Positions 36,690 to 44,756 of a stretch of 64,000 bases of DNA are shown piece by piece. The DNA lies in contig OY969581.1 of assembly GCA_963701265.1 (NCBI GenBank), positions 1,736,001 to 1,800,000 on the forward strand, written 5' to 3'. Each line of letters begins with the position of its first letter. Position 1 is the first letter of the stretch. The notes below the pieces were generated by a model that saw nothing but the letters and a program-made list of their open reading frames with translations, was not told the origin of the DNA and ran no database searches. A program made the position numbers and the translations under genes. Source of the stretch: VRUE01 sp963701265. GTDB lineage: Bacteria > Actinomycetota > Thermoleophilia > Solirubrobacterales > 70-9.

Positions 36690-37490
36690 TCAGGGCAGCC
36701 GGTGCTCGCGCGTGGCGTCGTCGGCGCCGGTCAGCTCGCGGGCCTTTGCCTCGGGATCCGGGGCGCTCATCAGGGCGCCGCCGATCAGCACCGCATCGAC
36801 CCCAACCCGGTCGAGCTCTTCCAGCTCCTCGCGCGAGGAGATGCCGCTCTCGGCGACGACCGTCTTGCCGGCGGGCACGTCGGTGATCAGCTCATAGGTG
36901 GTCGAGACGTCGACCGTGCCGGCGTCGAGGTCGCGGTTGTTGATCCCGATCACATCGGCGTCGAGCTCGAGGGCCCGCTGCAGCTCCCCGCCATCGTGGA
37001 CCTCGACCAGACAGTCGAGGTCGAGCCCACGCGCCAGCTCGTACATCTCGCGCAGCTGGCGATCGTCGAGCGCGCGGACGATCAGCAGCACCGCGTCGGC
37101 GCCGTTCACCGCCGCCTCGTAGAGCTGGTAGGGGTCGACGATGAAGTCCTTGCGCAGGATCGGCAGGTCGCAGGCGGCCATCGCCGCCCGCAGATCGTCC
37201 AGGGAGCCGCCGAAATGCCGCTCGTCGGTAAGCACCGAGAGCGCCGCCGCACCGCCGCGCTCGTAAGCCTGCACCTGCTCGGTCACGTCAGCGGCAGCGG
37301 CGATGTCGCCGACGCTGGGCGAGCGCCGCTTGAACTCGGCGATCACCGAGAGGCCGGGGCGCACCAGCGCCTCGCTGAAGGGCCGGTCCTCACCGCGTGC
37401 GGACAGGCGTGACTCGAGGTCCGCCTGGGGGACCTGGTCGCGGCGCTTGTGCACCCCTTCCCGTGCTACCGAGATCAGCTGCTCGATCAT
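36690..37490 (-). CDS. trpC: Indole-3-glycerol phosphate synthase
   Basis: 266 aa from ATG 37490. TIM-barrel enzyme making indole-3-glycerol phosphate. Seen: VIAEFKRRSPSVGDIAAAADVTEQVQAYERGGAAALSVLTDERHFGGSLDDLRAA, PILRKDFIVDPYQLYEAAVNGADAVLLIV, VEVHDGGELQRALELDADVIGINNRDLDAGTVDV and VAESGISSREELEEL. The frame continues 25 codons upstream, but MIEQLISVAREG is the usual beginning. Separated from trpD by a secreted-protein gene. Confidence 0.96.
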   Translation of the reverse strand: MIEQLISVAREGVHKRRDQVPQADLESRLSARGEDRPFSEALVRPGLSVIAEFKRRSPSVGDIAAAADVTEQVQAYERGGAAALSVLTDERHFGGSLDDLRAAMAACDLPILRKDFIVDPYQLYEAAVNGADAVLLIVRALDDRQLREMYELARGLDLDCLVEVHDGGELQRALELDADVIGINNRDLDAGTVDVSTTYELITDVPAGKTVVAESGISSREELEELDRVGVDAVLIGGALMSAPDPEAKARELTGADDATREHRLP

Positions 37491-37565
37491 TGCCACTTGA
37501 CCGAGGAAGCCTAACTCTTCCGCTCGCCGAGCAACGATCCCCGCCGGTCGCGCTGCAACAGCCAA

Positions 37566-37596
37566 ACCGGGTCGGTGCGCATCGCACAGACCCGGT
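37566..37596. terminator. Second hairpin downstream of the secreted protein gene
   Basis: ACCGGGTC (37566-37573) pairs with GACCCGGT (37589-37596), and GTGCG pairs with CGCAC inside, with one mismatch between. Lies in the 156-bp gap before trpC. It could terminate the upstream gene. Confidence 0.55.
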
Positions 37597-37608
37597 CCAG
37601 CCCCTCTT

Positions 37609-37640
37609 CCTCGCCGTCAGCGCCATGGGGCGTGGCGAGG
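37609..37640. terminator. Hairpin just after the secreted protein stop
   Basis: CCTCGCC (37609-37615) and GGCGAGG (37634-37640) with a further GCGCC/GGGCG pairing inside. It begins 6 bp after the stop on the minus strand. Confidence 0.5.
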
Positions 37641-37646
37641 GTCCGT

Positions 37647-38306
37647 CTAGATTAAGTTCAGCCACCAGATTTCTGGCACCGACGTGACGTAGCTTGCGGT
37701 CCAGTTCGAAATCGGCCCGCAAGCTTCGCTTCCACTTACCTTTTCCAGCAATATTCCTTCGGCCCGCAGTTCATTGGCCATGTAGGTTTTGCTGACGAGG
37801 AATTTCAACTTTGCTTTACTGGCGCTGAATTTGCAGGTGATCCCCAGCGGGCAGCCCGATAAGGTCACACTTATCACGTTGCTCTGGAAGACGAAGTCGT
37901 TTTCGGCTTCACTGGGCATGGTGATGGCGCCTTTGGAGTACGGCAATCCCGTGGCTTCGACTTTGGCGCATGGTTTGCATTCGCCGACGAATGAGAGTTC
38001 GCTGACGTTCAGCGCTCCTTCTGTGCCTGCTTCTTTTCCTGCGGTGAAGTTCATACCCAGCGTGGATTTGCCGCACGTCTCAGCCAAGCCGCCGCTGAAA
38101 AGTGATTCGCTGGAACTCCCACTCACTTTCACAGTGCCACCAAGGTCATAGGTTCCAACACATTTCATGATTCCTTCGCTGGTTTCTAAGCTGCCTAAGC
38201 AGCCGACGACATTTTTGGCCAGGGCGGAGGCGGTACTGGCTCCGATCGCCATCACTGCAACCAGCGCGAGCGCTACAGTGAGGCCGAGGACTTTTGTTGA
38301 CGTCAA
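37647..38306 (-). CDS. Secreted protein of unknown function
   Basis: 219 aa. Signal peptide of ~27 residues (GLTVALALVAVMAIGASTASA). The mature protein is beta-rich, with Ser/Gly/Lys and seven or so cysteines in pairs (VGCLGS, MKCVG, ECKPCAKV, GCPLGITCKF). No known family is recognised, but similar exported proteins occur repeatedly in Solirubrobacterales. Third-position AT content is clearly higher than in neighbours, suggesting recent acquisition. TTG 38306 is chosen because AAAGGGAG ends 8 nt before it. It splits trpD from trpC. Confidence 0.65.
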   Translation of the reverse strand: MTSTKVLGLTVALALVAVMAIGASTASALAKNVVGCLGSLETSEGIMKCVGTYDLGGTVKVSGSSSESLFSGGLAETCGKSTLGMNFTAGKEAGTEGALNVSELSFVGECKPCAKVEATGLPYSKGAITMPSEAENDFVFQSNVISVTLSGCPLGITCKFSASKAKLKFLVSKTYMANELRAEGILLEKVSGSEACGPISNWTASYVTSVPEIWWLNLI

Positions 38307-38319
38307 GTGACTCACTCCC

Positions 38320-38341
38320 TTTCGATGTGTGAACTCGAAAG
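38320..38341 (-). promoter_or_regulatory. Hairpin overlapping the ribosome site of the secreted protein gene
   Basis: CTTTCG (38320-38325) and CGAAAG (38336-38341) can pair. On the mRNA (minus strand) the downstream arm runs into AAAGGGAG, the ribosome site, so pairing would mask it. A possible -10, GATAGT, lies upstream of the hairpin. Confidence 0.4.
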
Positions 38342-38364
38342 GAAAACACAAAACTATCTTTTGA

Positions 38365-39405
38365 TCAAGAAAGCTTGAGCAAAGCGGGCTTCCTCGTCAA
38401 CTCGACCAGTCGCTCCAGCAGCTCGCGGGCTTTTCCGCCATCGATTGCCTCGGCCGCCGCTTGTACTCCCTGGCCCAGACTCTCAGCCTTGTCACCAACG
38501 TAGATCGCGGCACCAGCGTTGAGCAGGACAAGGTCCCGGCGCGGACCCTGCTCACCCGCCAACACCCCGCGTACGGCGGTGGCGTTCTGCTCCGGCGTCC
38601 CACCGGCGACATCATCAAGCTCCGCCGTCGCCAGGCCGAAGTCGCCCGGCTCGACGTAGTGCTCCTCCGTACGCCCGTCACGGACCTCGATCACCCGGGT
38701 GCGAGCGGAGATCGAGAGCTCATCGACGCCGTCCTCGGCGGCGACGACCATCGCCCGCTCGCTGCCGAGGCCAACCAGCGCCTCAGCGATCGTCTCCTGG
38801 TAGTGGCGGTCGGAGACACCGAGCAGTTGGCGCCCCGCTCCAGCCGGGTTGGTCAGCGGTCCGAGGAAGTTGAAGATCGTGCGCACACCGAGCTGCTTGC
38901 GCACGGGCACAACGTGGGCCATCGCCTTGTGGTGGCGCGGGGCGAACATGAAGCCGAAGCCGATCTCGTCGATGCAGCGGCCGACCTGCTCGGGCTCGAG
39001 CTCGATGTTGACCCCGAGCGCCTCGAGCAGGTCGGCGGAGCCGCACTTGCTCGTACTCGAGCGGTTGCCGTGCTTGGCCACCGCACAGCCCGCAGCGGCG
39101 GCAATCAGGGCCGCGGTGGTCGAGACGTTGAAGGTGGACGGACCACCGCCGGTCCCGGCTGTGTCGACGAGGTCGGTGCGAGTGCTGGTGACCGGCGTAG
39201 CGAGCGAGCGCATTGTGCGGGCCAGGCCAACCAGCTCGGGCACGGTCTCGCCCTTGGCCCGCAGGGCGATCAGGAAGGCCGCGGTCTGCACCTCACTGCT
39301 GCGCCCCTCCATGATCTCGGCCAGCACGGTGGCGGCATGATCGGCCGTCAGGTGATCGCCGGCGCAGACAGCATCGATCGCCCGGGTGACGATCTCGTTG
39401 TTCAT
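38365..39405 (-). CDS. trpD: Anthranilate phosphoribosyltransferase
   Basis: 346 aa. Transfers phosphoribose from PRPP to anthranilate. Seen: AAFLIALRAKGETVPELVGLARTMRS, DTAGTGGGPSTFNVSTTAALIAAAAGCAVAKHGNRSSTSKCGSADLLEALGV (PRPP loop GTGGGPSTFNVST; KHGNR), FGFMFAPRHHKAMAHVVPVRKQLGVRTIFNFLGPLTNPAG and VVAAEDGVDELSI. Its ATG overlaps trpG by 4 bp, so trpE-trpG-trpD is one coupled unit. Confidence 0.97.
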   Translation of the reverse strand: MNNEIVTRAIDAVCAGDHLTADHAATVLAEIMEGRSSEVQTAAFLIALRAKGETVPELVGLARTMRSLATPVTSTRTDLVDTAGTGGGPSTFNVSTTAALIAAAAGCAVAKHGNRSSTSKCGSADLLEALGVNIELEPEQVGRCIDEIGFGFMFAPRHHKAMAHVVPVRKQLGVRTIFNFLGPLTNPAGAGRQLLGVSDRHYQETIAEALVGLGSERAMVVAAEDGVDELSISARTRVIEVRDGRTEEHYVEPGDFGLATAELDDVAGGTPEQNATAVRGVLAGEQGPRRDLVLLNAGAAIYVGDKAESLGQGVQAAAEAIDGGKARELLERLVELTRKPALLKLS

Positions 39406-39968
39406 CGCCCGCCACCGAGGAAGTTGGCGAGCAGGTGCTTGCCCTGCGGTGTCAGCACCGACTCGGGATGGAACTGCACGCCCTCGGCGGGCAGCTCGCG
39501 GTGGCGGGCGCCCATCACCACGTCGCCGAGCCTGGCGCTCGTCTCGAGCACGTCGGGCAGGTCGGGATCGGCCACCAGCGAGTGGTAGCGACCGGCGACG
39601 AACGGGCTGGGCAGGCCGGCAAAGATCGTGCGTCCGTCGTGCTCGATCTCGGCGTCCTTGCCGTGGATCGGCTCACCCTGCACGGTGCGACCGCCGAAGG
39701 CCTCGACCAGCGATTGGTGACCGAGGCAGACGCCGAGCACGGGCGTGCCGGCCTCGGCGAAGCGGCGGATCGCCTCTTTGGAGATGCCGGCCTCGGCCGG
39801 GGTGCAGGGGCCCGGAGAGACGACGAGGCGCTCGGCGTCGCGCTCGAGCAGCTCGTCGACCGTCGCCTTGTCGTTGCGCACCACCTCGAGCTCGGCGCCG
39901 AGCTCGCCCAGGTACTGGACCAGGTTGTAGGTGAAGGAGTCGTAGTTGTCGATCACGAGCACGCGCAC
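39402..39968 (-). CDS. trpG: Anthranilate synthase glutamine amidotransferase subunit
   Basis: 188 aa class I glutaminase. Seen: VLVIDNYDSFTYNLVQYLGELGAE at the N-terminus, SPGPCTPAEAG oxyanion region, PVLGVCLGHQSLVEAFGG with the catalytic Cys (~residue 80), and HRELPAEGVQFHPESVLTPQG with the His-Glu pair. It supplies ammonia to TrpE, and may also serve para-aminobenzoate synthesis as PabA since no second copy is seen here. 2-bp gap to trpE. Confidence 0.97.
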   Translation of the reverse strand: MRVLVIDNYDSFTYNLVQYLGELGAELEVVRNDKATVDELLERDAERLVVSPGPCTPAEAGISKEAIRRFAEAGTPVLGVCLGHQSLVEAFGGRTVQGEPIHGKDAEIEHDGRTIFAGLPSPFVAGRYHSLVADPDLPDVLETSARLGDVVMGARHRELPAEGVQFHPESVLTPQGKHLLANFLGGGR

Positions 39969-39970
39969 GG

Positions 39971-41479
39971 TCAGCTCCAGTCCGGCTGTTCGCAGGCCAG
40001 CTCGACGGCGCGGAAGACCGCCCTGGCCTTGTTGACCGACTCGTTGTACTCGTAGGCGGGCTTGGCGTCGGCGACGGTGCCGCCGCCCGCCTGTACGTGG
40101 ATCTGGCCGTCCTTGACGACGACGGTGCGGATGTGGATCGCGGTGTCGAGATCGCCGTTCCAGGAGAGGTAGCCGATCGCGCCGCCGTAGGAGCAGCGCT
40201 TGACCTTCTCCAGCTCGTCGATGATCTGCATCGCCCGCACCTTGGGCGCGCCGGAGAGTGTGCCGGCAGGAAGGGCCGAGCGCAGCACGTCCATTGCCCC
40301 CACCTCCTCGCGCAGCGTCCCGGAGACCTGACTGACGATGTGCAGCACGTGCGAGTAGGTCTCGACCACCATCAGCTCGTCAACCGTGACCGAGCCGTAC
40401 TCGCAGACGCGGCCGAGGTCGTTACGGCCGAGGTCGACCAGCATCACGTGCTCGGCCCGCTCCTTGGGGTCGTTGACGAGGCGCTCGGCGAGGCGGCGAT
40501 CCTCCTCCTCGTCGGAGCCGCGCGGGTAGGTGCCGGCGATCGGCCGCGTCTCGACCCGGCGCCCGGAGACTTTGACCAGCGGCTCGGGCGAGGCGCCGGC
40601 GATCTGGAAGTCGCCGAACTCGAGGAAGTACATGTAGGGCGAGGGGTTGACCGCGCGCAGGCCGCGGTAAATCGAGAAGGCCTCGACCGGGGCGGGGGCC
40701 GAGAAGCGCTGTGAGGGGACGACCTGGAAGGCATCGCCGGCGTGGACGTACTCGACGATCCGCTCGACCGCGGCTTCGAACTCCTTTTGCTCCACGTTTG
40801 AGGTGAACTCTGGCGGTTCGGTAACGACGGGACGTTCAGGCGCCGGCACCGCGCCGCGCAGTCGCCGCCTGGCCTCGGCGATCTCGGCGGCGGCGCGCTC
40901 GTAGGCGACGTCGATGCCACCCTCGTCATCGGCGAAGGCGCAGGCCATGATCGTCAGCTCGTGGCGCAGGTGGTCGAAGACGAGCAGCAGATCGGTGACC
41001 ATCAGCGCCATGTCGGGCAGGCCAAGCGGGTCCGGGTTGGGCTCGCCGAGCGGCTCCACCGTGCGCACCAGGTCGTAGCCGAAGAAGCCGACCGCGCCGC
41101 CACTGAAGGGCGGCAGCCCCTCAACCGGTGCCGGCTGGAACTTGGCGAGGTGCTCGGCGACCGCGGCGTAGGGATCGACAACCTCGCGCTCCCCCACTTC
41201 CGACTCCGAAAGCACGCCATCGCTCCAGCGCAACACCGAGCGCGGGCGGAAGCCAACGAAGGAGTAGCGGCCGACCTGGCCCTGCTCGGCCGACTCGAGC
41301 AGGAAGCAGGGCGCCCCCTCGGGCTCCCCGGCCCTCAGCTTGAGAAAGGCCGAGACCGGCGTCTCGCAGTCATCGAGGAAGCGGGCGCAGATCGGCACCA
41401 CATTGCCCTGCTCGGCAAGCTCCCGCGCCCGCTCGAGGCTCGGCTCGAGCCGCAGCTCGGAGTCAGCGGCGACGGCCAT
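39971..41479 (-). CDS. trpE: Anthranilate synthase component I
   Basis: 502 aa chorismate-utilising enzyme. Seen: CARFLDDCETPVSAFLKLRAGEPEGAPCFLLESAEQGQVGRYSFVGF (tryptophan-binding N-terminal domain), GDAFQVVPSQRFSAPAPVEAFSIYRGLRAVNPSPYMYFLEFGDFQIAGASPEPLVKVSGRRVETRPIAGTYPRG, EHVMLVDLGRNDLGRVCEYGSV and PAGTLSGAPKVRAMQIIDELE. The leucine- and serine-containing feedback region is present. It overlaps hisIE by 17 bp. No leader peptide or T-box precedes it; control is likely by feedback or at the hisIE promoter. Confidence 0.96.
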   Translation of the reverse strand: MAVAADSELRLEPSLERARELAEQGNVVPICARFLDDCETPVSAFLKLRAGEPEGAPCFLLESAEQGQVGRYSFVGFRPRSVLRWSDGVLSESEVGEREVVDPYAAVAEHLAKFQPAPVEGLPPFSGGAVGFFGYDLVRTVEPLGEPNPDPLGLPDMALMVTDLLLVFDHLRHELTIMACAFADDEGGIDVAYERAAAEIAEARRRLRGAVPAPERPVVTEPPEFTSNVEQKEFEAAVERIVEYVHAGDAFQVVPSQRFSAPAPVEAFSIYRGLRAVNPSPYMYFLEFGDFQIAGASPEPLVKVSGRRVETRPIAGTYPRGSDEEEDRRLAERLVNDPKERAEHVMLVDLGRNDLGRVCEYGSVTVDELMVVETYSHVLHIVSQVSGTLREEVGAMDVLRSALPAGTLSGAPKVRAMQIIDELEKVKRCSYGGAIGYLSWNGDLDTAIHIRTVVVKDGQIHVQAGGGTVADAKPAYEYNESVNKARAVFRAVELACEQPDWS

Positions 41480-42077
41480 TGAGCACTTCCATCGCGGCGG
41501 TCTGCGGGACCTTGCGTGAGGCCATCAGCACGGCCAGGTGGTAGAGCAGGTCGGCGGCCTCTTCGGCGACGCGCTCGTCACTCTCCTCGCGGGCCGCGCG
41601 GACGACCTCCTCGGCCTCCTCCTCGACCTTCTCGCCAATCAGCTTCGGGTTATCGAGCAGCTCCACCGTGTAGCTGCCCTCGGGCCGCTCGGCGGCACGG
41701 CTGCGCAGGGTGCGCTCCAGCGTCGCCAGCGCCTCGTGCACGACCGGCACCGGCTCGCCATCGCCATCGAGGTCACGGTAGAAGCAGCTTCGTTCTCCGG
41801 TGTGACAGGCAGGCCCGGTCGGCTCGACCAAGGCAACAAGCGCATCGCCATCACAGTCGTAGCGCAGCTGTCGCAGCTTCAGCACGTTGCCCGAGGTTTC
41901 CCCCTTGCGCCAGATCTCCTCCCGCGAACGGCTATAGAAGTGCAGCTCCCCGGTCTCGACCGTAAGCCGCAGCGACTCGGCATTGGCATAGGCGAGCGTG
42001 AGCACCTCACCTGTGGTCGAATCCTGCGCCACGACGGGAACAAGACCCCGCTCGTCAAATTTCACCTGCTCAAACAT
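41463..42077 (-). CDS. hisIE: Bifunctional phosphoribosyl-AMP cyclohydrolase / phosphoribosyl-ATP pyrophosphatase
   Basis: 204 aa; steps 2 and 3 of histidine synthesis. Residues ~1-110 are HisI: VVAQDSTTGEVLTLAYANAESLRLTVETGELHFYSRSREEIWRKGETSGNVLKLRQLRYDCDGDALVALVEPTGPACHTG, with metal residues in DCDGD and CHTGERSC. Residues ~115-204 are HisE: LERTLRSRAAERPEGSYTVELLDN, IGEKVEEEAEEVVRAA and ADLLYHLAVLM. Fused HisIE is common in enterobacteria but actinobacteria often keep the two genes separate. It heads the trpEGD unit, giving joint histidine and tryptophan transcription. TACGAT ends 6 nt before the ATG. Confidence 0.94.
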   Translation of the reverse strand: MFEQVKFDERGLVPVVAQDSTTGEVLTLAYANAESLRLTVETGELHFYSRSREEIWRKGETSGNVLKLRQLRYDCDGDALVALVEPTGPACHTGERSCFYRDLDGDGEPVPVVHEALATLERTLRSRAAERPEGSYTVELLDNPKLIGEKVEEEAEEVVRAAREESDERVAEEAADLLYHLAVLMASRKVPQTAAMEVLNGRRR

Positions 42078-42083
42078 CAGGCA

Positions 42084-42089
42084 ATCGTA
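42084..42089 (-). promoter_or_regulatory. -10 box TACGAT, leaderless promoter of hisIE-trpEGD
   Basis: Ends 6 nt before ATG 42077, overlapping the last codons of era. Confidence 0.5.
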
Positions 42090-42094
42090 GTTGG

Positions 42095-42988
42095 CTACTC
42101 GATGCCCAGCCGATCGAGCAGGTCCTCGTCGCGACGCCAGTGGCTACGCACACGAATCTTGAGGTCGAGGTGAACCTTGGCGCCGAGCTCCGCTTCAAGC
42201 GAACGCCGCGCGCCCGTGCCGATCTCCCCCACCTTCGCACCGCCCTTGCCGATCAGGATGCGCTTCTGCGACTCGGTCTCGGCCCAAACCTCGGCGTTGA
42301 CCGTGACCAGGCCGTCCTCGCGCTCGTTGACCTCTTTGACCTTGACCTCGACCGAGTGCGGGATCTCCTCACGAGTGCGGTTGAGCACCTGCTCGCGGAT
42401 CAGCTCGGCCAGCAGCAGCTCGCTCGACTGGTCGCTGTGGTCCTGCGGTGGATAGAGGTAAGGGCCCTCGGGCATCAGCTCGCACAGCCGCTCGATCAAG
42501 ACCTCGAGCCCTTCGCCATCGCGGGCGCTGATCGGGAAAACCTCGTCGACGCCCTCGAGCTCCGCCGCAGCGGCCAGCACCGGCACCAGCTCGTTGGGTC
42601 CGAGCCGGTCGACCTTGTTGACGGCGCAGATCGTCGGCAGCTTGGTGCCGGCGCCGATCAGGGCGCGGGCGATGAAACGGTCGCCGGGCCCCACCCCCTC
42701 CTCGCCGTTGATCACGATCAGGGCCAGGTCGGAATCGGCAAGCTCGCGCTCGACCCGCTTCTGCATGCGCTCGGTCAGCACGTCGCGAGGACGCTGCACG
42801 CCGGGCAAATCAACGAGGACGAGCTGGCGCTCGGCGGCGACGTCGGTGTGGATGCCGCGGATTGCCCGCCGCGTCGTCTGCGGCCGCATCGAGACGATCG
42901 CCACGTGGCTGCCGACGATCGCGTTGACGAGTGTCGACTTGCCGACATTGGGGCGCCCGGCGAGCCCGATGAAGCCGGAGCGGCTCAC
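42095..42988 (-). CDS. era: GTPase Era
   Basis: 297 aa 30S-assembly GTPase. Seen: FIGLAGRPNVGKSTLVNAIVG (G1), MRPQTTRRAIRGIHT (G2), VLVDLPGVQRPRDVLTERM (G3), CAVNKVDRLG (G4), PISARDGEGLEVLIERL (G5), and the C-terminal KH domain KRILIGKGGAKVGEIGTGARRSLEAELGAKVHLDLKIRVRSHWRRDEDLLDRLGI that binds the 3' end of 16S rRNA. Last gene of the yqeY-phoH-ybeY-era run; 4-bp overlap with ybeY. Confidence 0.97.
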   Translation of the reverse strand: MSRSGFIGLAGRPNVGKSTLVNAIVGSHVAIVSMRPQTTRRAIRGIHTDVAAERQLVLVDLPGVQRPRDVLTERMQKRVERELADSDLALIVINGEEGVGPGDRFIARALIGAGTKLPTICAVNKVDRLGPNELVPVLAAAAELEGVDEVFPISARDGEGLEVLIERLCELMPEGPYLYPPQDHSDQSSELLLAELIREQVLNRTREEIPHSVEVKVKEVNEREDGLVTVNAEVWAETESQKRILIGKGGAKVGEIGTGARRSLEAELGAKVHLDLKIRVRSHWRRDEDLLDRLGIE

Positions 42989-43350
42989 GAGAGACCTGCC
43001 AAGACCCGGGCCTGCAGGGCGAGCATCTCGCCCTTGTCGGTCTCGTGGTCGTAGTCGCAGAGGTGGAGGACGCCATGCACAGCCGCCTCGGTCACGTCGC
43101 TGCAGTGCTCTGGGCAGATCGCGACGTCACCCAGCTCACGGGGGCCGGCCGTGGGCGCGATCCCGTCGACCGGAAAGGCGAGCACGTCGGTGGGCGCGTC
43201 CTTTTCGCGATGCTCGCGGTTGAGCTCCTGAATACGTGCGGCGTCGACCAGCTCGACCGCGAGGTGGCCGTCCTCCACGCCCGCCGCGGCGAGGGCAGCG
43301 GCAACCGGCTCCCACAGCTCCGCCGGCACGTCGTCAAGGTCGAGGCTCAA
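42985..43350 (-). CDS. ybeY: Endoribonuclease YbeY
   Basis: 121 aa zinc-dependent RNase for 16S rRNA 3'-end maturation and ribosome quality control. Seen: AARIQELNREHREKDAPTDVLAFPVDG, LGDVAICPEHC, and the metal site HGVLHLCDYDHETDKGEM (HxxxHxxxxDH). Shorter than usual (~150 aa) because the N-terminal strand region is brief. Overlaps phoH and era by 4 bp each, the conserved phoH-ybeY-era order. Confidence 0.94.
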   Translation of the reverse strand: MSLDLDDVPAELWEPVAAALAAAGVEDGHLAVELVDAARIQELNREHREKDAPTDVLAFPVDGIAPTAGPRELGDVAICPEHCSDVTEAAVHGVLHLCDYDHETDKGEMLALQARVLAGLS

Positions 43351-44339
43351 GAGCGCGGGGTCGGCCCGTGTTCCGCCCGCGCGGCGCGCTCGCGACTGCC
43401 GTGTTCGTCATAGGCGGCGACGATGCGCTGGACCAGCTTGTGGCGGACCACGTCCTCGCCGCCGAAGTTGATGAAGCCGATGTCCTTGACGTCGTCGAGG
43501 ATCTCGCGCACGACGACCAGACCGGAGCGCTGGTCGGTCGGCAGGTCGATCTGGGTCACGTCCCCTGTCACCACCATGCGCGAGTTGAATCCAAGCCGGG
43601 TAAGGAACATCTTCATCTGCTCGGGGCTGGTGTTCTGCGCCTCGTCGAGGATCACGAATGAGTCGTTGAGGGTGCGTCCGCGCATGAAGGCCAGCGGTGC
43701 CACCTCGATCACGCCGCGCTCGAAGTAGCCGTTGACCCGGTCGGGGTCGAGCATGTCGAAGAGGGCGTCGAAGAGCGGCCGCAGGTAGGGATCGACCTTG
43801 GCCTGGATGTCGCCGGGCAGGAAGCCGAGGCGCTCGCCGGCCTCGACCGCAGGCCGGGTGAGGATGATCCGCTGCACCTGCCGTTCGGCCAGGGCGGCGG
43901 CAGCCATCGCCACGGCGAGGAAGGTCTTGCCGGTGCCGGCCGGGCCGACGCCGAAGGTGATCGTCTGGTCGCGGATCGCGTCGACGTAGCGCTTCTGGTT
44001 GAGCGTCTTCGGCGCCACCTTGGTGTTGCGGTGCCGCCAGACCACGTCCTCGAGGATTTCCGCCGGGCTCTCTTTGGCATCGAGCGCGCCGGTCACCGCT
44101 TCAATCGTGCCCGGCGCAACCTCATGGCCCTGCTCGATCAGGTCGACCAGCTCGTCGACCACCGTCGCCGCCATCTGCACGTCATCCGGTTCTCCGTCAA
44201 GCGTGAGTACGTTGCCGCGCAGGTGGAAGTCGCAGTCGAGGTGCCCGCGCAGCTCGCGCAGCACCGCGTCCTCGGAGCCCGCCAGTTCGGCGGCGACGGA
44301 GTTGTCGAGGGTCAGCTGCCTACGCGCCAAGCCGCTCAC
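43347..44339 (-). CDS. PhoH-like ATPase
   Basis: 330 aa. N-terminal KH-like part (VLRELRGHLDCDFHLRGNVLTLDGEPDDVQ), then a RecA-type ATPase: ITFGVGPAGTGKTFLAVAMAAAAL (Walker A, ~residue 140), RIILTRPAVEAGERLGFLPGDIQAKVDPYLRPLFDALFD, and DSFVILDEAQNTSPEQMKMFLTRLGFNSRMVVTGDVTQIDLP. Thought to act on RNA with YbeY, which it overlaps by 4 bp. It overlaps yqeY by 20 bp. Confidence 0.93.
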   Translation of the reverse strand: MSGLARRQLTLDNSVAAELAGSEDAVLRELRGHLDCDFHLRGNVLTLDGEPDDVQMAATVVDELVDLIEQGHEVAPGTIEAVTGALDAKESPAEILEDVVWRHRNTKVAPKTLNQKRYVDAIRDQTITFGVGPAGTGKTFLAVAMAAAALAERQVQRIILTRPAVEAGERLGFLPGDIQAKVDPYLRPLFDALFDMLDPDRVNGYFERGVIEVAPLAFMRGRTLNDSFVILDEAQNTSPEQMKMFLTRLGFNSRMVVTGDVTQIDLPTDQRSGLVVVREILDDVKDIGFINFGGEDVVRHKLVQRIVAAYDEHGSRERAARAEHGPTPRS

Positions 44340-44751
44340 GCACCGCCGCGCTGACCCGCTTGCCGTCGGCGCGCCCGCCCAACTTCGGCATCAACGCCGA
44401 CATCACCTGGCCCATCTGCTTCTGCTCGCTGGCGCCCGTCTCGCTGACCGCGGCATCGACCAGCCCGGCCAGCTCCTCGTCGGAGAGCTGCTGGGGTAGG
44501 TAGGCCTCGATCAGCTCCGCCTCAAAGCGCTCCGCACCCGCCTGTTCGTCGCGCCCCGCCTCGGCATAAGCATCGGCGGCCTCGGCCCGCTTCTTGCGCT
44601 CACGCTGCAGCACCGCGACCTCGTCGCCGTCGCCGAGCTTGGCCTCCTTCTGCAGGGCATCGACGATCATCCGCAGCGCACCGGTGCGCTCGCGGTCGCC
44701 CGCCTTCATCGCGGCCCGCACGTCTGCCTGCACCTGCTCGAGAACGCTCAT
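44320..44751 (-). CDS. YqeY/GatB-tail domain protein
   Basis: 143 aa. Seen: EQVQADVRAAMKAGDRERTGALRMIVDALQKEA, the N-terminal YqeY signature, and the GatB-like C-terminal helical part (LIEAYLPQQLSDEELAGLVDAAVSETGASEQKQMGQVMSALMPKLGGRADGKRVSAAVRERL), which resembles the tRNA-binding tail of GatB. Function uncertain, possibly tRNA-linked. TACCCT ends 8 nt before the ATG, so it heads the yqeY-phoH-ybeY-era unit. Confidence 0.9.
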   Translation of the reverse strand: MSVLEQVQADVRAAMKAGDRERTGALRMIVDALQKEAKLGDGDEVAVLQRERKKRAEAADAYAEAGRDEQAGAERFEAELIEAYLPQQLSDEELAGLVDAAVSETGASEQKQMGQVMSALMPKLGGRADGKRVSAAVRERLGA

Positions 44752-44756
44752 CCGGA

